From JAEUMD01 sp044222395 (GTDB lineage Bacteria; Pseudomonadota; Alphaproteobacteria; Rhizobiales; Hyphomicrobiaceae), in contig JBGANK010000001.1 of NCBI GenBank assembly GCA_044222395.1, positions 1-64,000 on the forward strand: DNA of 64,000 bases. The letters run 5' to 3'. This document shows, piece by piece, positions 25,399-33,618 of the stretch. A program made the position numbers and the translations under genes. The notes under the pieces were generated by a model. The model had not been told where the DNA came from, did no database searches, and was given only the letters and a program-made list of their open reading frames with translations. The number at the start of each line of letters is the position of its first letter. Position 1 is the stretch's first letter.

Positions 25399-25749
25399 AT
25401 GAAACCGAGATCTGAACGCCGCCAGTTCGGTAGGCGACAAACCGGCATCAATGCTTGGGTACTGGTCCGAGGACGACCGCGACTTCCCGCCCGCTTGATC
25501 AACATCTCCTCCAGCGGCGCACTGATCGAGATGGAAGCGCCGCTGTGGCTGCCGTTTCGCTTTGCGCTCATGATCGAAGGACACGCCGCCACCATCGATT
25601 GCGAGTTGCGCCAATCCTCAGCTCATCGCATCGGCGTCGCCTTTGTCTGCCATATCGATGCCTCATCCCAATTCCAATCCCCGACATCGCTGCTCCCCTC
25701 CGACTTCTGGATGGGACCACCCGCCCGTGCAATCCGCCAGATCGCCTGA
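25399..25749 (+). CDS. PilZ-domain protein (probable c-di-GMP receptor)
   Basis: About 116 aa. A single PilZ domain has the N-terminal Arg motif (RRQFGRR) and the second loop NISSSGALIE, matching the [D/N]xSxxG ligand pattern, followed by beta strands ending in GVAFV. The ATG at 25399 is chosen because it directly precedes the Arg motif; a longer frame from 25309 adds an unlikely N-terminus. PilZ proteins bind c-di-GMP and often adjust motility, which fits its place at the edge of the flagellar cluster. Its stop codon lies in the left end of a dispersed repeat. Confidence 0.78.
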   Translation: MKPRSERRQFGRRQTGINAWVLVRGRPRLPARLINISSSGALIEMEAPLWLPFRFALMIEGHAATIDCELRQSSAHRIGVAFVCHIDASSQFQSPTSLLPSDFWMGPPARAIRQIA

Positions 25750-25862
25750 GATGAAACAACTTGCGACTTCAGCGATTGGGCAAAACAAACTCCCCAACCA
25801 AGAGATTTGAGCACGCCGGCGCGGCCGGAGAGTTCCCGTCAGGTTCGGACCTGCACCACCTA
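25740..25862. repeat. Dispersed intergenic repeat, copy 2 (diverged)
   Basis: About 120 bp alignable with the copy at 2375-2505: GATCGCCTGAGAT-GAAACAACTT-GCGACTTCAGCGA at the left, AAACTC-CAAACA-GAG-GAGCA in the middle and GTCAGGTTCGGACCTGC at the right. It is more diverged than the other copies. It starts at the stop codon of the PilZ gene. Confidence 0.5.
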
Positions 25863-25976
25863 TCAGCATGTAAGAGTTGCAGCTGCGACTGTTCCTTTTC
25901 GCCTGCCGCAAGGCTGAAGCAAGTCACCCGTGTCACATTCTGTCGAGCCTCATTCCTCAGTCAGGGCGGACCACGC

Positions 25977-26756
25977 ATGTTCACGACCCCGACCAGCTAC
26001 AAGCTGATCGCCGCCGATCTCGATGGCGCACTGAAGCGCATCGCTGCACAGCCCGACGTACAGCGCGAGTCAAAATATTATCTTTCGAAGATCTCAGGCA
26101 TAGATACTGTCGAGCAGTTCCTTGCCGATGATCGCGTCTACCGCTACGCCATGCGCGCACACGGGCTTGAGGATATGACCTTTGGCAAGGCCCTGATGCG
26201 CAAGGCGCTGAAGGAGGGCATCGACGATCCAAATAGTTTTGCCAACTCCCTCGTCGACCAGCGCTTCCGGGATTTCGTCGCCACCTTCAATTTCGCCCGC
26301 TACGGCAAGACCGCCACAACATTCGACCGGGCCCAGCAGGGCACCGTCGACAATTATCTCCGCCAGACACTCGAAGAGACCGCCGGTGAAGAGAATGAGG
26401 GCGTGCGCTTGGCACTCTATTTCGAGCGCAAGGCAGCCTCGATTGCCAGTCCCTATGCGCTGCTGGCCGATCGTGCGCTACTCAAGGTGACGCAAGTGGC
26501 TCTCGGAATCTCCCCCAGCACAGGCTCGCTTGAAATTGACCGCCAGGCCGAGATGATCACCAAGAAGCTCGACGTCGCCACACTCAAGGACCCTGAAAAG
26601 CTCGATCGCTTCCTTGATCGTTTCGTCGCGCTTTGGGAAATCGAAAACCCATCGGTACCAACCGGCCTTGCACCAAATTTCACCGCCTCGGCCGGTTCCA
26701 GCATATTCGACATGGAACTGCTGGGCCGGATTCAAAACCTGAAGCTGGGTCGCTGA
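25977..26756 (+). CDS. DUF1217 flagellum-associated protein
   Basis: 259 aa. The start motif TTPTSYKLIAADLDGALKRIA and the alternating blocks VEQFLADDRVYRYAMRAHGLEDM and LVDQRFRDFVATFNFA are hallmarks of DUF1217, a family encoded almost always inside alphaproteobacterial flagellar clusters. The C-terminus carries FDMELLGRIQNLKLGR. No signal peptide is present. Its precise job is not established; it is placed just upstream of flgF with five bases between, so it is probably co-transcribed with flgF and fliI. Confidence 0.85.
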   Translation: MFTTPTSYKLIAADLDGALKRIAAQPDVQRESKYYLSKISGIDTVEQFLADDRVYRYAMRAHGLEDMTFGKALMRKALKEGIDDPNSFANSLVDQRFRDFVATFNFARYGKTATTFDRAQQGTVDNYLRQTLEETAGEENEGVRLALYFERKAASIASPYALLADRALLKVTQVALGISPSTGSLEIDRQAEMITKKLDVATLKDPEKLDRFLDRFVALWEIENPSVPTGLAPNFTASAGSSIFDMELLGRIQNLKLGR

Positions 26757-26761
26757 TCGTC

Positions 26762-27487
26762 ATGCAGTCATCAATGTATGTAGCACTGTCCGGGCAGATG
26801 GCACTCCAGAAGCGCATGGACACCATCGCGCACAATGTTGCCAATGCATCGACGACTGGATTTCGCGCCGAGAACGTGACCTTCCGCAGCATTGCATCAA
26901 AGTCAGCGCGCGCCAGCATCGACTATTCGGCGATGGGCAAGGAGTCTTTCTCGACCAACACCGGCGCATTCGTGCAGACCGGCAACCCGCTCGACATCGC
27001 CATGCGCGGTGATGCCTTCCTGGCCATCGCCACTCCCGCCGGTGTCGTCTATACGCGCGACGGACGCATGCGTATCTCCGCTGCCGGCGATCTTGAAACG
27101 CTGACAGGCAACCCGGTCCTCGACGCAGGCGGCGCGCCGCTCCAGATCTCGCCGGCAAAAGGCCCGATCGACATTGCGGCCAACGGCGTCATCAGCCAGA
27201 ATGGCAAGAATGTCGGCACGATCGGGCTCTTCACGTTTTCACCTGACAGCAAGCTCCATCGATCTGCGGGTGCCGGACTCATTCCCGACCGCCCAGCCGA
27301 GCCTGTTGCCGACTACACCAAGGACGGTGTCGTCCAGGGTGTTCTCGAAAACGCCAACGTCAATCCGATCCTCGAAATGACGCGACTGATTGCGGTGTCT
27401 CGGGCGTTCGAGCAGATCTCAGCATCGATCGACAAGGCCGACACCACTCTCAACGATGCAATCCGAACTCTGGGCAGCGGCCGCTGA
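26762..27487 (+). CDS. flgF: Flagellar proximal rod protein FlgF
   Basis: 241 aa. The N-terminal rod/hook motif SGQMALQKRMDTIAHNVANASTTGFR and the C-terminal VLENANVNPILEMTRLIAVSRAFEQI helix form the conserved D0 coiled coil of rod proteins. The start GMQSSMYVALSG type sequence and the length identify FlgF rather than FlgG, which is present separately on the minus strand. The ATG at 26762 follows the DUF1217 stop closely. It lies in the order flgF-fliI typical for Hyphomicrobiales. Confidence 0.9.
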   Translation: MQSSMYVALSGQMALQKRMDTIAHNVANASTTGFRAENVTFRSIASKSARASIDYSAMGKESFSTNTGAFVQTGNPLDIAMRGDAFLAIATPAGVVYTRDGRMRISAAGDLETLTGNPVLDAGGAPLQISPAKGPIDIAANGVISQNGKNVGTIGLFTFSPDSKLHRSAGAGLIPDRPAEPVADYTKDGVVQGVLENANVNPILEMTRLIAVSRAFEQISASIDKADTTLNDAIRTLGSGR

Positions 27488-27524
27488 AACGACACTGACA
27501 CCACACCAGCGGAGATGATCCGAG

Positions 27525-28637
27525 ATGGCGCCAGCACCGTTCGACCCGCCCCCGATGCCACACGCTCCCGAAGATGGAACATCGACGCTTGAAAGCCTCG
27601 CGCGGCTCTTCATGCCGTATCGCGATTGCCTGCCACTGGTCCGCTACGGCGGCCGGGTGAGCGAAGTGACGATGAGCCATTTGAACGTCAGCGGCCTTGA
27701 AAATCACGTCGAACTCGGCTCCTGCATAGAAGTGGAAACGGCGGCAGGACGCGACATCGGCGAAGTGATCTCTATCCACGCCGACGCTGCAGTCATCAAA
27801 CTGTTCGGAGCAAGGTCGCGCTTGAGCCTAGGTGCACGCGCATGGGTGCGCGATGACCTGTCGATCAAGCCTGACCGGAGCTGGCTCGGTCGCGTCGTCG
27901 ACGCGATCGGTGATCCGATCGACGGCTCAGGTCCGCTTAATCAAGGTGCTGCGACATATCCGATCGATCGCGATCCGATCCCGGCCATGCAACTCGACCG
28001 CGTGGCCCGCCCCGTCGCTACCGGAATTCGCGTCATCGACCTCTTCACACCCATTTGCGCCGGCCAGCGTCTCGGCATTTTTGCGGGCGCTGGTGTCGGC
28101 AAGTCGACGCTGGTTTCAATGCTCGCCCACACTCCAGGCTTTGACGTCATCGTCGTCGGCCTGGTCGCCGAGCGTGCGCGCGAGGTACGCGAGTTCCTGG
28201 AGGATGCCGTCGGAGCCAACCGCTCGCGTACTGTGACGGTCGTGGCATCGAGCTCCGAAAGTCCGATGATGCGCAAGATCTCCGCCAAGACCGCCATGAC
28301 CGTCGCCGAGTACTTCCGCGATCGGGGCCAGCAGGTTCTGCTCGTCATCGATTCACTCACCCGATTTGCTCATGCCCAGCGCGAAGTCGCCCTTGCTGCC
28401 GGCGAGCCGCCTGTCGCGCGTGGCTACACCCCCTCCGTGTTCACAGAGTTACCGCGGCTCCTAGAGCGCGCCGGCCCCGGTCGTCCAAACTCCGGCTCAA
28501 TCACCGGCATCTTCTCTGTGCTCGTCGCAGCATTCGCGGCATCCTTGATGGCCACGTCGTACTTGATCGCGCCATCGCCGATCAGGGACGCTATCCTGCG
28601 GTCAACCCGCTTGCCTCCATTTCACGTCTCGCGCTGA
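27525..28637 (+). pseudogene. fliI: Flagellar export ATPase FliI, N-terminal part (frameshifted)
   Basis: FliI is the hexameric ATPase of the flagellar export apparatus, about 440-470 aa. Here the frame keeps the beta-barrel domain, Walker A (GAGVGKSTL), Walker B (VLLVIDSLTRFAHAQ) and the segment up to SITGIFSVLV. After codon GTC near 28524 the expected acidic segment (of the E/DGDDxNxPVAD type) is missing and the frame goes wrong, giving about 40 unrelated residues to 28637. The correct sequence resumes in the +2 frame at 28529 (SIRGILDGHVVLDRAIADQG). The missing stretch is about 30 bp and not a multiple of three. This is either a real inactivation or an assembly error; the rest of the gene is well preserved. 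Confidence 0.85.
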
Positions 28638-28927
28638 TGGCCTGGAGCAAGGAGGAAGCCGAGTTGATACGCCGCCTGCGCGCCATGATCTCGCGCTTCG
28701 AGGAAAGTCGCGAGCTGCGCGCGCTAGGCGCCTATAAGCCCGGCGTCGATGCCGAGCTTGATCAGGCCGTAGCCATAACGCCAATACTCTACAAGTCGCT
28801 GCAGCAGAAACCCGACGACCCGCCGTCCTTGAACGCGTTTGCTGACCTCGCCACACTTCTGTCCGATCTGCGACAAGCACAGGAGCGGCCGCCTAAGGCC
28901 AAACTGCAGGACCGCTCCCGCACCTAG
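28529..28927 (+). pseudogene. fliI: FliI C-terminal part in a shifted frame
   Basis: About 132 codons that continue FliI after the frameshift: SIRGILDGHVVLDRAIADQ, GRYPAVNPLASISRL (the arginine-finger region), then KEEAELIRRLRAMISRFEESRELRALGAYKPG and LLSDLRQA at the C-terminus. The segment has no start of its own at its beginning; an internal ATG at 28637 could give a 96-aa fragment but would lack the catalytic domain. Codon usage and conservation look normal, which favours a recent event or a sequence error. Confidence 0.82.
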
Positions 28928-29199
28928 ACCTATTGCGGCGGTCTGTGCCAATCAGCCCCGAACACCCGGCCAGAACATTGTCGACGCCCCCCGCGCGAAT
29001 GGCACGCTCCCACCCGTCGCTGCCAACCCTGGGGCATCCGCACTGAAGCAAGGCGCGTTCTCGCATCGCCTCTCGAGTTGCATGCGCACGCGATCCCAGC
29101 GCACAACCCATCGACTTCCACCGCCTCAAACGCAAGCCCGGGACAAACGAACAGTGCAACGATTCCCGGCACGTTGATGGGCAATCGCAGGATCGCGTG

Positions 29200-30000
29200 A
29201 TGCACGAAATCTATCTCGATCGGATCAAGACCTTCGAAGGCTTCACGCCCCAGGCCAGGTGGGACTACGCGCAAAACAGCGTTGGCTTCGGCACCAAAGC
29301 GCTCTTTCCCGGAGAGCGGATCACCAAAGAGGAAGCCGATACCCGATTTCGCAATGAAATCGCGGAGGCACGCGCCATCGTCGATCGGCACGCCGGCAAT
29401 TGGGATGAAGGCACCAAGGCCGCACTCACCTCCCTCACATTCAATGCTGGAACGCGGTGGATAGGCAGCGGGTTGGGTGATGCCGTTCGAGCCGGCGATG
29501 TTCACAAGGTTAAGGAATGCTTTCTCGCCTACACGCGCGCCGGCGGCGACGTGCTTCCCGGCCTTGTCAAACGCCGATTGGCCGAAGCATCGTGGATTGG
29601 TGAGCCTGCGGCTGCCCCTTGCACCACACTGTCCGCCGCACAAGAAACGAGGACACCGGCGGCACCGCGCACCGCCAACTCAGATACGTCATCTGAAGCG
29701 GACCGATGGAAGGGCATTGCCGTTCCTATCCTTGAACACTCGCCTCCCGCAGCAACGGTTTCACCGGTCGCACATGCTATCGAGTCGCCATACGATCGCA
29801 TCCAGGCCCTGTCAGGCGAACGTCATCTCCCCCTACCCGCTGACATGACGTCGGAGCTGGGCAGCTCCCCGGACGCATTTCGCCCCATCTCGGCACAACT
29901 GCTGAGCGCGCTCAGTCTCAAGGCACTGACCGACACTTTCCTCGATCGCTCGATAAGCCGCTCCGGCACCAAGAGCGAAGAGCCCCGACTGCGGCTGTGA
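29200..30000 (+). CDS. GH24-type lysozyme (muramidase)
   Basis: About 266 aa. The N-terminal 140 residues match phage-type lysozymes: KTFEGF with the catalytic Glu, Asp nine residues later, SVGFGT in place of TIGYG, then ALTSLTFNAG and LVKRRLAEASW. The usual catalytic Thr appears to be Ser. There is no obvious signal peptide, so export may be through the flagellar apparatus or another route. The C-terminal half is low complexity (Pro/Ala/Ser) without a known fold. The FlgJ of this cluster has no muramidase domain, so a separate enzyme to open the peptidoglycan for the rod is a reasonable but unproven role. A GTG three bases upstream is an alternative start. Confidence 0.75.
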   Translation: MHEIYLDRIKTFEGFTPQARWDYAQNSVGFGTKALFPGERITKEEADTRFRNEIAEARAIVDRHAGNWDEGTKAALTSLTFNAGTRWIGSGLGDAVRAGDVHKVKECFLAYTRAGGDVLPGLVKRRLAEASWIGEPAAAPCTTLSAAQETRTPAAPRTANSDTSSEADRWKGIAVPILEHSPPAATVSPVAHAIESPYDRIQALSGERHLPLPADMTSELGSSPDAFRPISAQLLSALSLKALTDTFLDRSISRSGTKSEEPRLRL

Positions 30001-30006
30001 TGACTA

Positions 30007-30132
30007 CACTCTGATCGCCCGAGGTGAAGCCACTTCTGGCTTCGGCGAGAGCGTGATGCAGACCCTCGAACGACGACTTGGGGCAGGCCTTGTCCGCTGG
30101 AAGGATTCAATCGAGATCGAACCTGCTCAGGT
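30007..30132. repeat. Dispersed intergenic repeat, copy 3
   Basis: About 125 bp, aligned throughout with the copy at 2375-2505: CTCTGATCGCCCGAGGTGAA, CCACTTCTGGCTTCGGCGAG, GGGGCAGGCC, GATTCAATCGAGATCGAACC. It begins seven bases after the stop codon of the lysozyme gene. The inverted ends are kept. Confidence 0.75.
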
Positions 30133-30268
30133 CAGGTCGCACGCGTGAATGCCCGCACAAGAAGATCGTCGGCCTTGTCGGTATCGGGTAAACGATGACT
30201 TAACCAAACCAATGGTTGCAATCTGACCTTTAGCCCTCTGGCAATGTGCTGTCGTCAAGCTGGCAGCC

Positions 30269-30514
30269 ATGATCAAGAAGCACCAGGTCGGCATCATCGA
30301 GACGCGCATTGCCGAACTCGAGCGTTGGCTCGAGGTCGAGGCACCCTACGCGCGCTTCGATCAGTATCATCTCGATGACGGAACGCCCGAGCGCGCTTAT
30401 TGGCACCTGGGCTATCAGGCCGCCCTGAGAGACGCCATCGCCAGCCTCAAGTGTGAAGCTGCAAACAATGCGGACACTTCCAGCCGCTCCCCCGAGGCCG
30501 ATCGGGATGAGTGA
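30269..30514 (+). CDS. Small hypothetical protein
   Basis: 81 aa. A helical N-terminal part (IIETRIAELERWLEVEAPYARFDQYHLDDGTPERAYWHLGYQAALRDAI) looks like a folded small protein, with a polar tail. No signal peptide or metal motif. The codon pattern is regular and the frame starts with an ATG following a purine-rich stretch. It converges with the next minus-strand gene and overlaps its 3' end by about 68 bp. No family recognised. Confidence 0.5.
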   Translation: MIKKHQVGIIETRIAELERWLEVEAPYARFDQYHLDDGTPERAYWHLGYQAALRDAIASLKCEAANNADTSSRSPEADRDE

Positions 30515-30791
30515 AGTTCGACGGCGGTTTGAGCTTGTGGAACAGCTCGCACTCCAGTTCGAATGCCTCCTGCTCCGTAGCGGTAATGCGGAACTTGAAC
30601 TTGTTGCTTGAACCGATCAGCGTCCTCAGGAATTCGCGCAAGTCGCTGCCGTCGCGTCCGACCCGCTGCACTCGAAACCGATCCGCCGCATCGGTATAGC
30701 CAACCGCGAACACTCCGCCTTTCGCCTTTGGCAGAAGCTTCTCCACGCAATCGTAGCTCAGATCGTACGGGCCTTTCAGGCTGACCTGCAT
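30447..30791 (-). CDS. GIY-YIG-like protein with C-terminal zinc-ribbon motif
   Basis: About 114 aa from the Met at 30791. GGVFAVGYTD and FRVQRVGRD are placed like the two halves of a degenerate GIY-YIG motif. They are followed by NKFKFRITATEQEAFELECELFHKL, where the Glu may be the family's catalytic residue, and GWKCPHC, half of a zinc-binding pair. Resemblance to GIY-YIG nucleases is remote and activity is not assured. It has no evident link to motility. Confidence 0.5.
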   Translation of the reverse strand: MQVSLKGPYDLSYDCVEKLLPKAKGGVFAVGYTDAADRFRVQRVGRDGSDLREFLRTLIGSSNKFKFRITATEQEAFELECELFHKLKPPSNFTHPDRPRGSGWKCPHCLQLHT

Positions 30792-30886
30792 GCTGCACCT
30801 GCCAATTCTCCAGGACGGTTCTTGATTCGAACTCGACGCACTGCCATCACCGACTTCGCATCTCGACACCGGGTCTGCTCCACCGA

Positions 30887-31369
30887 TCAGTGAGCCGACC
30901 TCCTCACTTCTTCCGGAGAAAGGTAGTTGAGGTTTTCCACCATGACCTCTCTTATGCTCTCCGAGCCGAGGCTCTTGTTGGTCGCTTCGCCGATGCGCTT
31001 GGCAAGCGTGACGAGTTCCGCCTTTTTCAAGTCGCGGAATTCAAAGCTCGGCTCCTCATACACGGTGCGAAACGCCGCAGCACTGAAATGACTTGTCACC
31101 GCATCGCGCCGTGCAGACACATCCTTTGACTTGACCGTCGCCGTGAGCCGCGCCAGCACATAGCCTTCGACCTTGCCGCGCCTCAGGATCGGTACAGAAA
31201 CAGCATCGAGCTTGAGATGCTCGTACTTTTCGGCGACGTCTTTCTTTTCCGCGCCCGCACGGTTGAACCACAGCGTCGCGAACGTCGATCCGATCGTCAC
31301 TGCGACCGCGACAATCCCTACTATCAGGTTCTTGACCAAGACGACGTCCTCGGGCGCATCACGTGACAC
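30887..31369 (-). CDS. FliL-like single-pass membrane protein
   Basis: 160 aa from a GTG at 31369 (a TTG at 31339 is an alternative). One transmembrane helix at about residues 12-33 (LIVGIVAVAVTIGSTFATLWF) precedes a periplasmic domain: VPILRRGKVEGYVLARLTATV, AAFRTVYEEPSFEF, LAKRIGEATNKSLGSESIREVMVENLNYLSPEEVR. The closing part, a helix leading to an inner-membrane-facing strand, is like that of FliL-type stator-associated proteins. A canonical fliL is present at 56072, so this would be a second family member. It overlaps the end of the FlgN-like gene. Confidence 0.6.
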   Translation of the reverse strand: MSRDAPEDVVLVKNLIVGIVAVAVTIGSTFATLWFNRAGAEKKDVAEKYEHLKLDAVSVPILRRGKVEGYVLARLTATVKSKDVSARRDAVTSHFSAAAFRTVYEEPSFEFRDLKKAELVTLAKRIGEATNKSLGSESIREVMVENLNYLSPEEVRRSAH

Positions 31370-31755
31370 GAATAGGTGCCATCATCCGCGCTTTCGCTGA
31401 TGCTGTTGGCGATGATATCGGAAACCTCGCGCACCGCATCGACGTGACGTCGCAACAGCTGCGCGTTCCGATTGAGGCTGCCCATCAGTGCTGCCACGCG
31501 ATCCCGCACGATCGCGTCACCGCTCGTGGTCGTCGCGTGTGAACTCAATCGCATGAATTCGATGAACAGATGGCTCTTGCGCGTTGCGATCGCGTCGATA
31601 TCTCCCTGCACCTGTCCTACGAGAACCGCCTTCTCTTCCTCGAGCACGGCATCGATGCGATCGGCAATCTGAATGACCGCCCGGTCGAATGCACTGACTT
31701 GTTCGTGGCGTCCACTGCGGGTGACCGACCCTTGCGGATTGGTGTTGGCGCTCAT
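31324..31755 (-). CDS. FlgN-like flagellar export chaperone
   Basis: 143 aa, almost entirely helical (AFDRAVIQIADRIDAVLEEEKAVLVGQ, DIDAIATRKSHLFIEFMRL, ALMGSLNRNAQLLRRHVDAVREVSDII). The pattern matches FlgN-family chaperones that hold FlgK and FlgL before export. The ATG at 31755 overlaps the FlgJ stop by four bases (ATGA), which fixes the start. The tail after TYSC overlaps the FliL-like gene and may be dispensable. Confidence 0.7.
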   Translation of the reverse strand: MSANTNPQGSVTRSGRHEQVSAFDRAVIQIADRIDAVLEEEKAVLVGQVQGDIDAIATRKSHLFIEFMRLSSHATTTSGDAIVRDRVAALMGSLNRNAQLLRRHVDAVREVSDIIANSISESADDGTYSCHVMRPRTSSWSRT

Positions 31756-32324
31756 CTCGGCTCCTCCCTCGTAATGCCAGTAAGCCATTGCGTGAGTTCC
31801 GGACCGATCTGCGCGTTCCCCTGCACGTCTGCCACCCAGTCCCCAGACGCCGGTTCATGACTGCTGTCGCCCCGCACGATCGTCGCGGTCCATTCTTCGC
31901 CATGCGCCTGACGTCGGTCTCCAGAAGCCGATGGGGTGGCCACCACAGACGTTCGTGGCTGCGATGAAACCGACAACGTGTCCCCTGCTTTCGCAGCGAA
32001 GATATCCTTCGGCACCACCTCCAACCGTCCACTCCTGGCAATCTCGCTGGCGATCTTCTCGACCAGCAGCGATTTCCACATCTCGCCCGCCGACCCCGCC
32101 CCAAGCAACTTCTCCTTCTCCTTGGGCATCATCGAAGCCACCATCGATTGTAGGAGCACAGCTGTGAAGCCTCGATGCGCACGAGCTTCTGCAGCCGATC
32201 GCGCATCACTGTTGGACTTGCTTGGCACAACCGAACTGCGCATCGTCTGCACGTCCGGATTCAGGTGCACAATCGACGTCGGCACTTTCGGGATCGAGGT
32301 CACGAGTTCGCACCACTCCGCCAT
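31752..32324 (-). CDS. flgJ: Rod-binding protein FlgJ (no muramidase domain)
   Basis: About 190 aa. The rod-binding domain is seen as FTAVLLQSMVASMMPKE, GSAGEMWKSLLVEKIASEIARSG. The C-terminal muramidase domain of enterobacterial FlgJ is absent, as usual in alphaproteobacteria; a Ser/Thr/Ala-rich tail follows instead. FlgJ caps the growing rod. The Met at 32324 is the most plausible start, though a much longer frame is open upstream, overlapping the FliJ-like gene. A lysozyme gene in the same region could supply the missing activity. Confidence 0.72.
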   Translation of the reverse strand: MAEWCELVTSIPKVPTSIVHLNPDVQTMRSSVVPSKSNSDARSAAEARAHRGFTAVLLQSMVASMMPKEKEKLLGAGSAGEMWKSLLVEKIASEIARSGRLEVVPKDIFAAKAGDTLSVSSQPRTSVVATPSASGDRRQAHGEEWTATIVRGDSSHEPASGDWVADVQGNAQIGPELTQWLTGITREEPR

Positions 32325-32391
32325 TCCAATTCGTGCCGTCCTCAGGTCGGCCGGCCGATCAATCCTCTCCAAACAACATACAACGGGCAGC

Positions 32392-32793
32392 TTATCGCAA
32401 CCTGACCATGCGCCCGCGAACCACAGATCCGACCAGTTCCTCCAGGTCCAGAGCCGCTGCATCCTTGTCTCGCTGCAACACGAGCCGGTCGAGCCTCGAT
32501 GCCGCGCCGATGTTGCCAGCCTTTGCATCAACCGCACGCCCGATCTGTCGCGCAAGCGCCTCCGCGTTCTCCCGCTCTTGCACGCCGAGCTTGTGGACGC
32601 TTCGAATGACCGTCTCTGGGAACAGCGCCCCAACAAGGCTGTCTTCATCAAGGAAGGAATTTGCCTCCGCGAGTCGCCCTTCGAGGTCGAGCGCCATCCA
32701 GCTGAGCTCAGCGACGCCACGCGCCTCGCGCTCGTACATGAGATGGGTAATCTTGATGAGCCGCTTCATTCGGTTGATCGAATTCGCATCCAT
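32392..32793 (-). CDS. FliJ-like coiled-coil protein
   Basis: 133 aa, strongly helical with heptad-like spacing: MKRLIKITHLMYEREARGVAEL, LEGRLAEANSFLDED, AEALARQIGRAVDAKAGN, LDRLVLQRDKDAAALDLEEL. Size, coiled-coil nature and place between fliR and flgJ suit FliJ, the stalk that couples the FliI ring to FlhA. The sequence is too variable to be sure. A start at Met9 is possible. Confidence 0.5.
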   Translation of the reverse strand: MDANSINRMKRLIKITHLMYEREARGVAELSWMALDLEGRLAEANSFLDEDSLVGALFPETVIRSVHKLGVQERENAEALARQIGRAVDAKAGNIGAASRLDRLVLQRDKDAAALDLEELVGSVVRGRMVRLR

Positions 32794-32874
32794 GAAAGGC
32801 CTGGCTAGTCAATTGGGAGGAATAGATCGAATGCCGATTCCGCATCCGGTCGGATCAACGCACATCCACTGCAC

Positions 32875-33615
32875 CTACATGGACGACAGCATCGACTGGA
32901 ATGCACTCGTGAACATCTCGATCATCTGCCCGATCGAAAAGTAGAGCAACAGAAGACCGCCCCCGGCCAGGAACGGAACCGATATGAAGTAGGACGGCAG
33001 CTGCGGTATCAGTTTTCCCAGTATCCCGAACATCAAGTTGATCAGAATGCCATAGATGACAAATGGCCCGACAACCTGCAGTCCGACCATGAACGCTGCC
33101 TGCAGACTTGAAGAAACCAGCCGCAGCATCACATCGGTCTCGAGCATCGTCGCCAATGGAAGACGCTCGTAGGATTCAATCACCGCCGCAATCATGAATC
33201 GATGCATGTCGGCGATCAGCAGAATGAGCGTCGCGACAACCGTTACGATTGTCGCAATCGTTGGCGCGGCTTCCTGCGTCTCGATGTTGTCGCCCAGTCC
33301 ACTGAGGCCGATATAGCTCGATAGGGCGCTTGCCATGAAGCTCAAGCTTGCGATGAATATCCTTGCAACGAGTCCTATCAGCGATCCCGCGATCGTCTCC
33401 GCGAAAATTGTGCGCGCAAGTCCAGCGCCAGCGACAACGGAGACGGCCTGCTCGTCGAGCACGACAGGCGCCATGGCAAGCGCCATCACGACTGCAAGCA
33501 ACAGCCGCACTCTTGCCGGCACACGGGCACTGGAGAATCCAGGCATCAGCACGAGGCAACCACCCACGCGACACCCGACAAGGAACACGCCCAGCACTGC
33601 ATCGCTAGAGGCCAT
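32875..33615 (-). CDS. fliR: Flagellar export gate protein FliR
   Basis: 246 aa with six predicted membrane segments, among them GVFLVGCRVGGCLVLMPGFSSARVP at the N-terminus and a long one near VVGPFVIYGILINLMFGILG. The RVPARVRL motif after the first helix and PQLPSYFISVPFLAGGGLLLLY near the end are typical for FliR. It forms the export gate with FliP and FliQ. It starts four bases after the flhA stop. Confidence 0.93.
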   Translation of the reverse strand: MASSDAVLGVFLVGCRVGGCLVLMPGFSSARVPARVRLLLAVVMALAMAPVVLDEQAVSVVAGAGLARTIFAETIAGSLIGLVARIFIASLSFMASALSSYIGLSGLGDNIETQEAAPTIATIVTVVATLILLIADMHRFMIAAVIESYERLPLATMLETDVMLRLVSSSLQAAFMVGLQVVGPFVIYGILINLMFGILGKLIPQLPSYFISVPFLAGGGLLLLYFSIGQMIEMFTSAFQSMLSSM

Positions 33616-33618
33616 GTT

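Noticed and set aside
31756..32720. Long 322-codon reading of flgJ
   Set aside because: The part before 32324 overlaps the FliJ-like gene and has a non-coding composition; the rod-binding domain starts well after.
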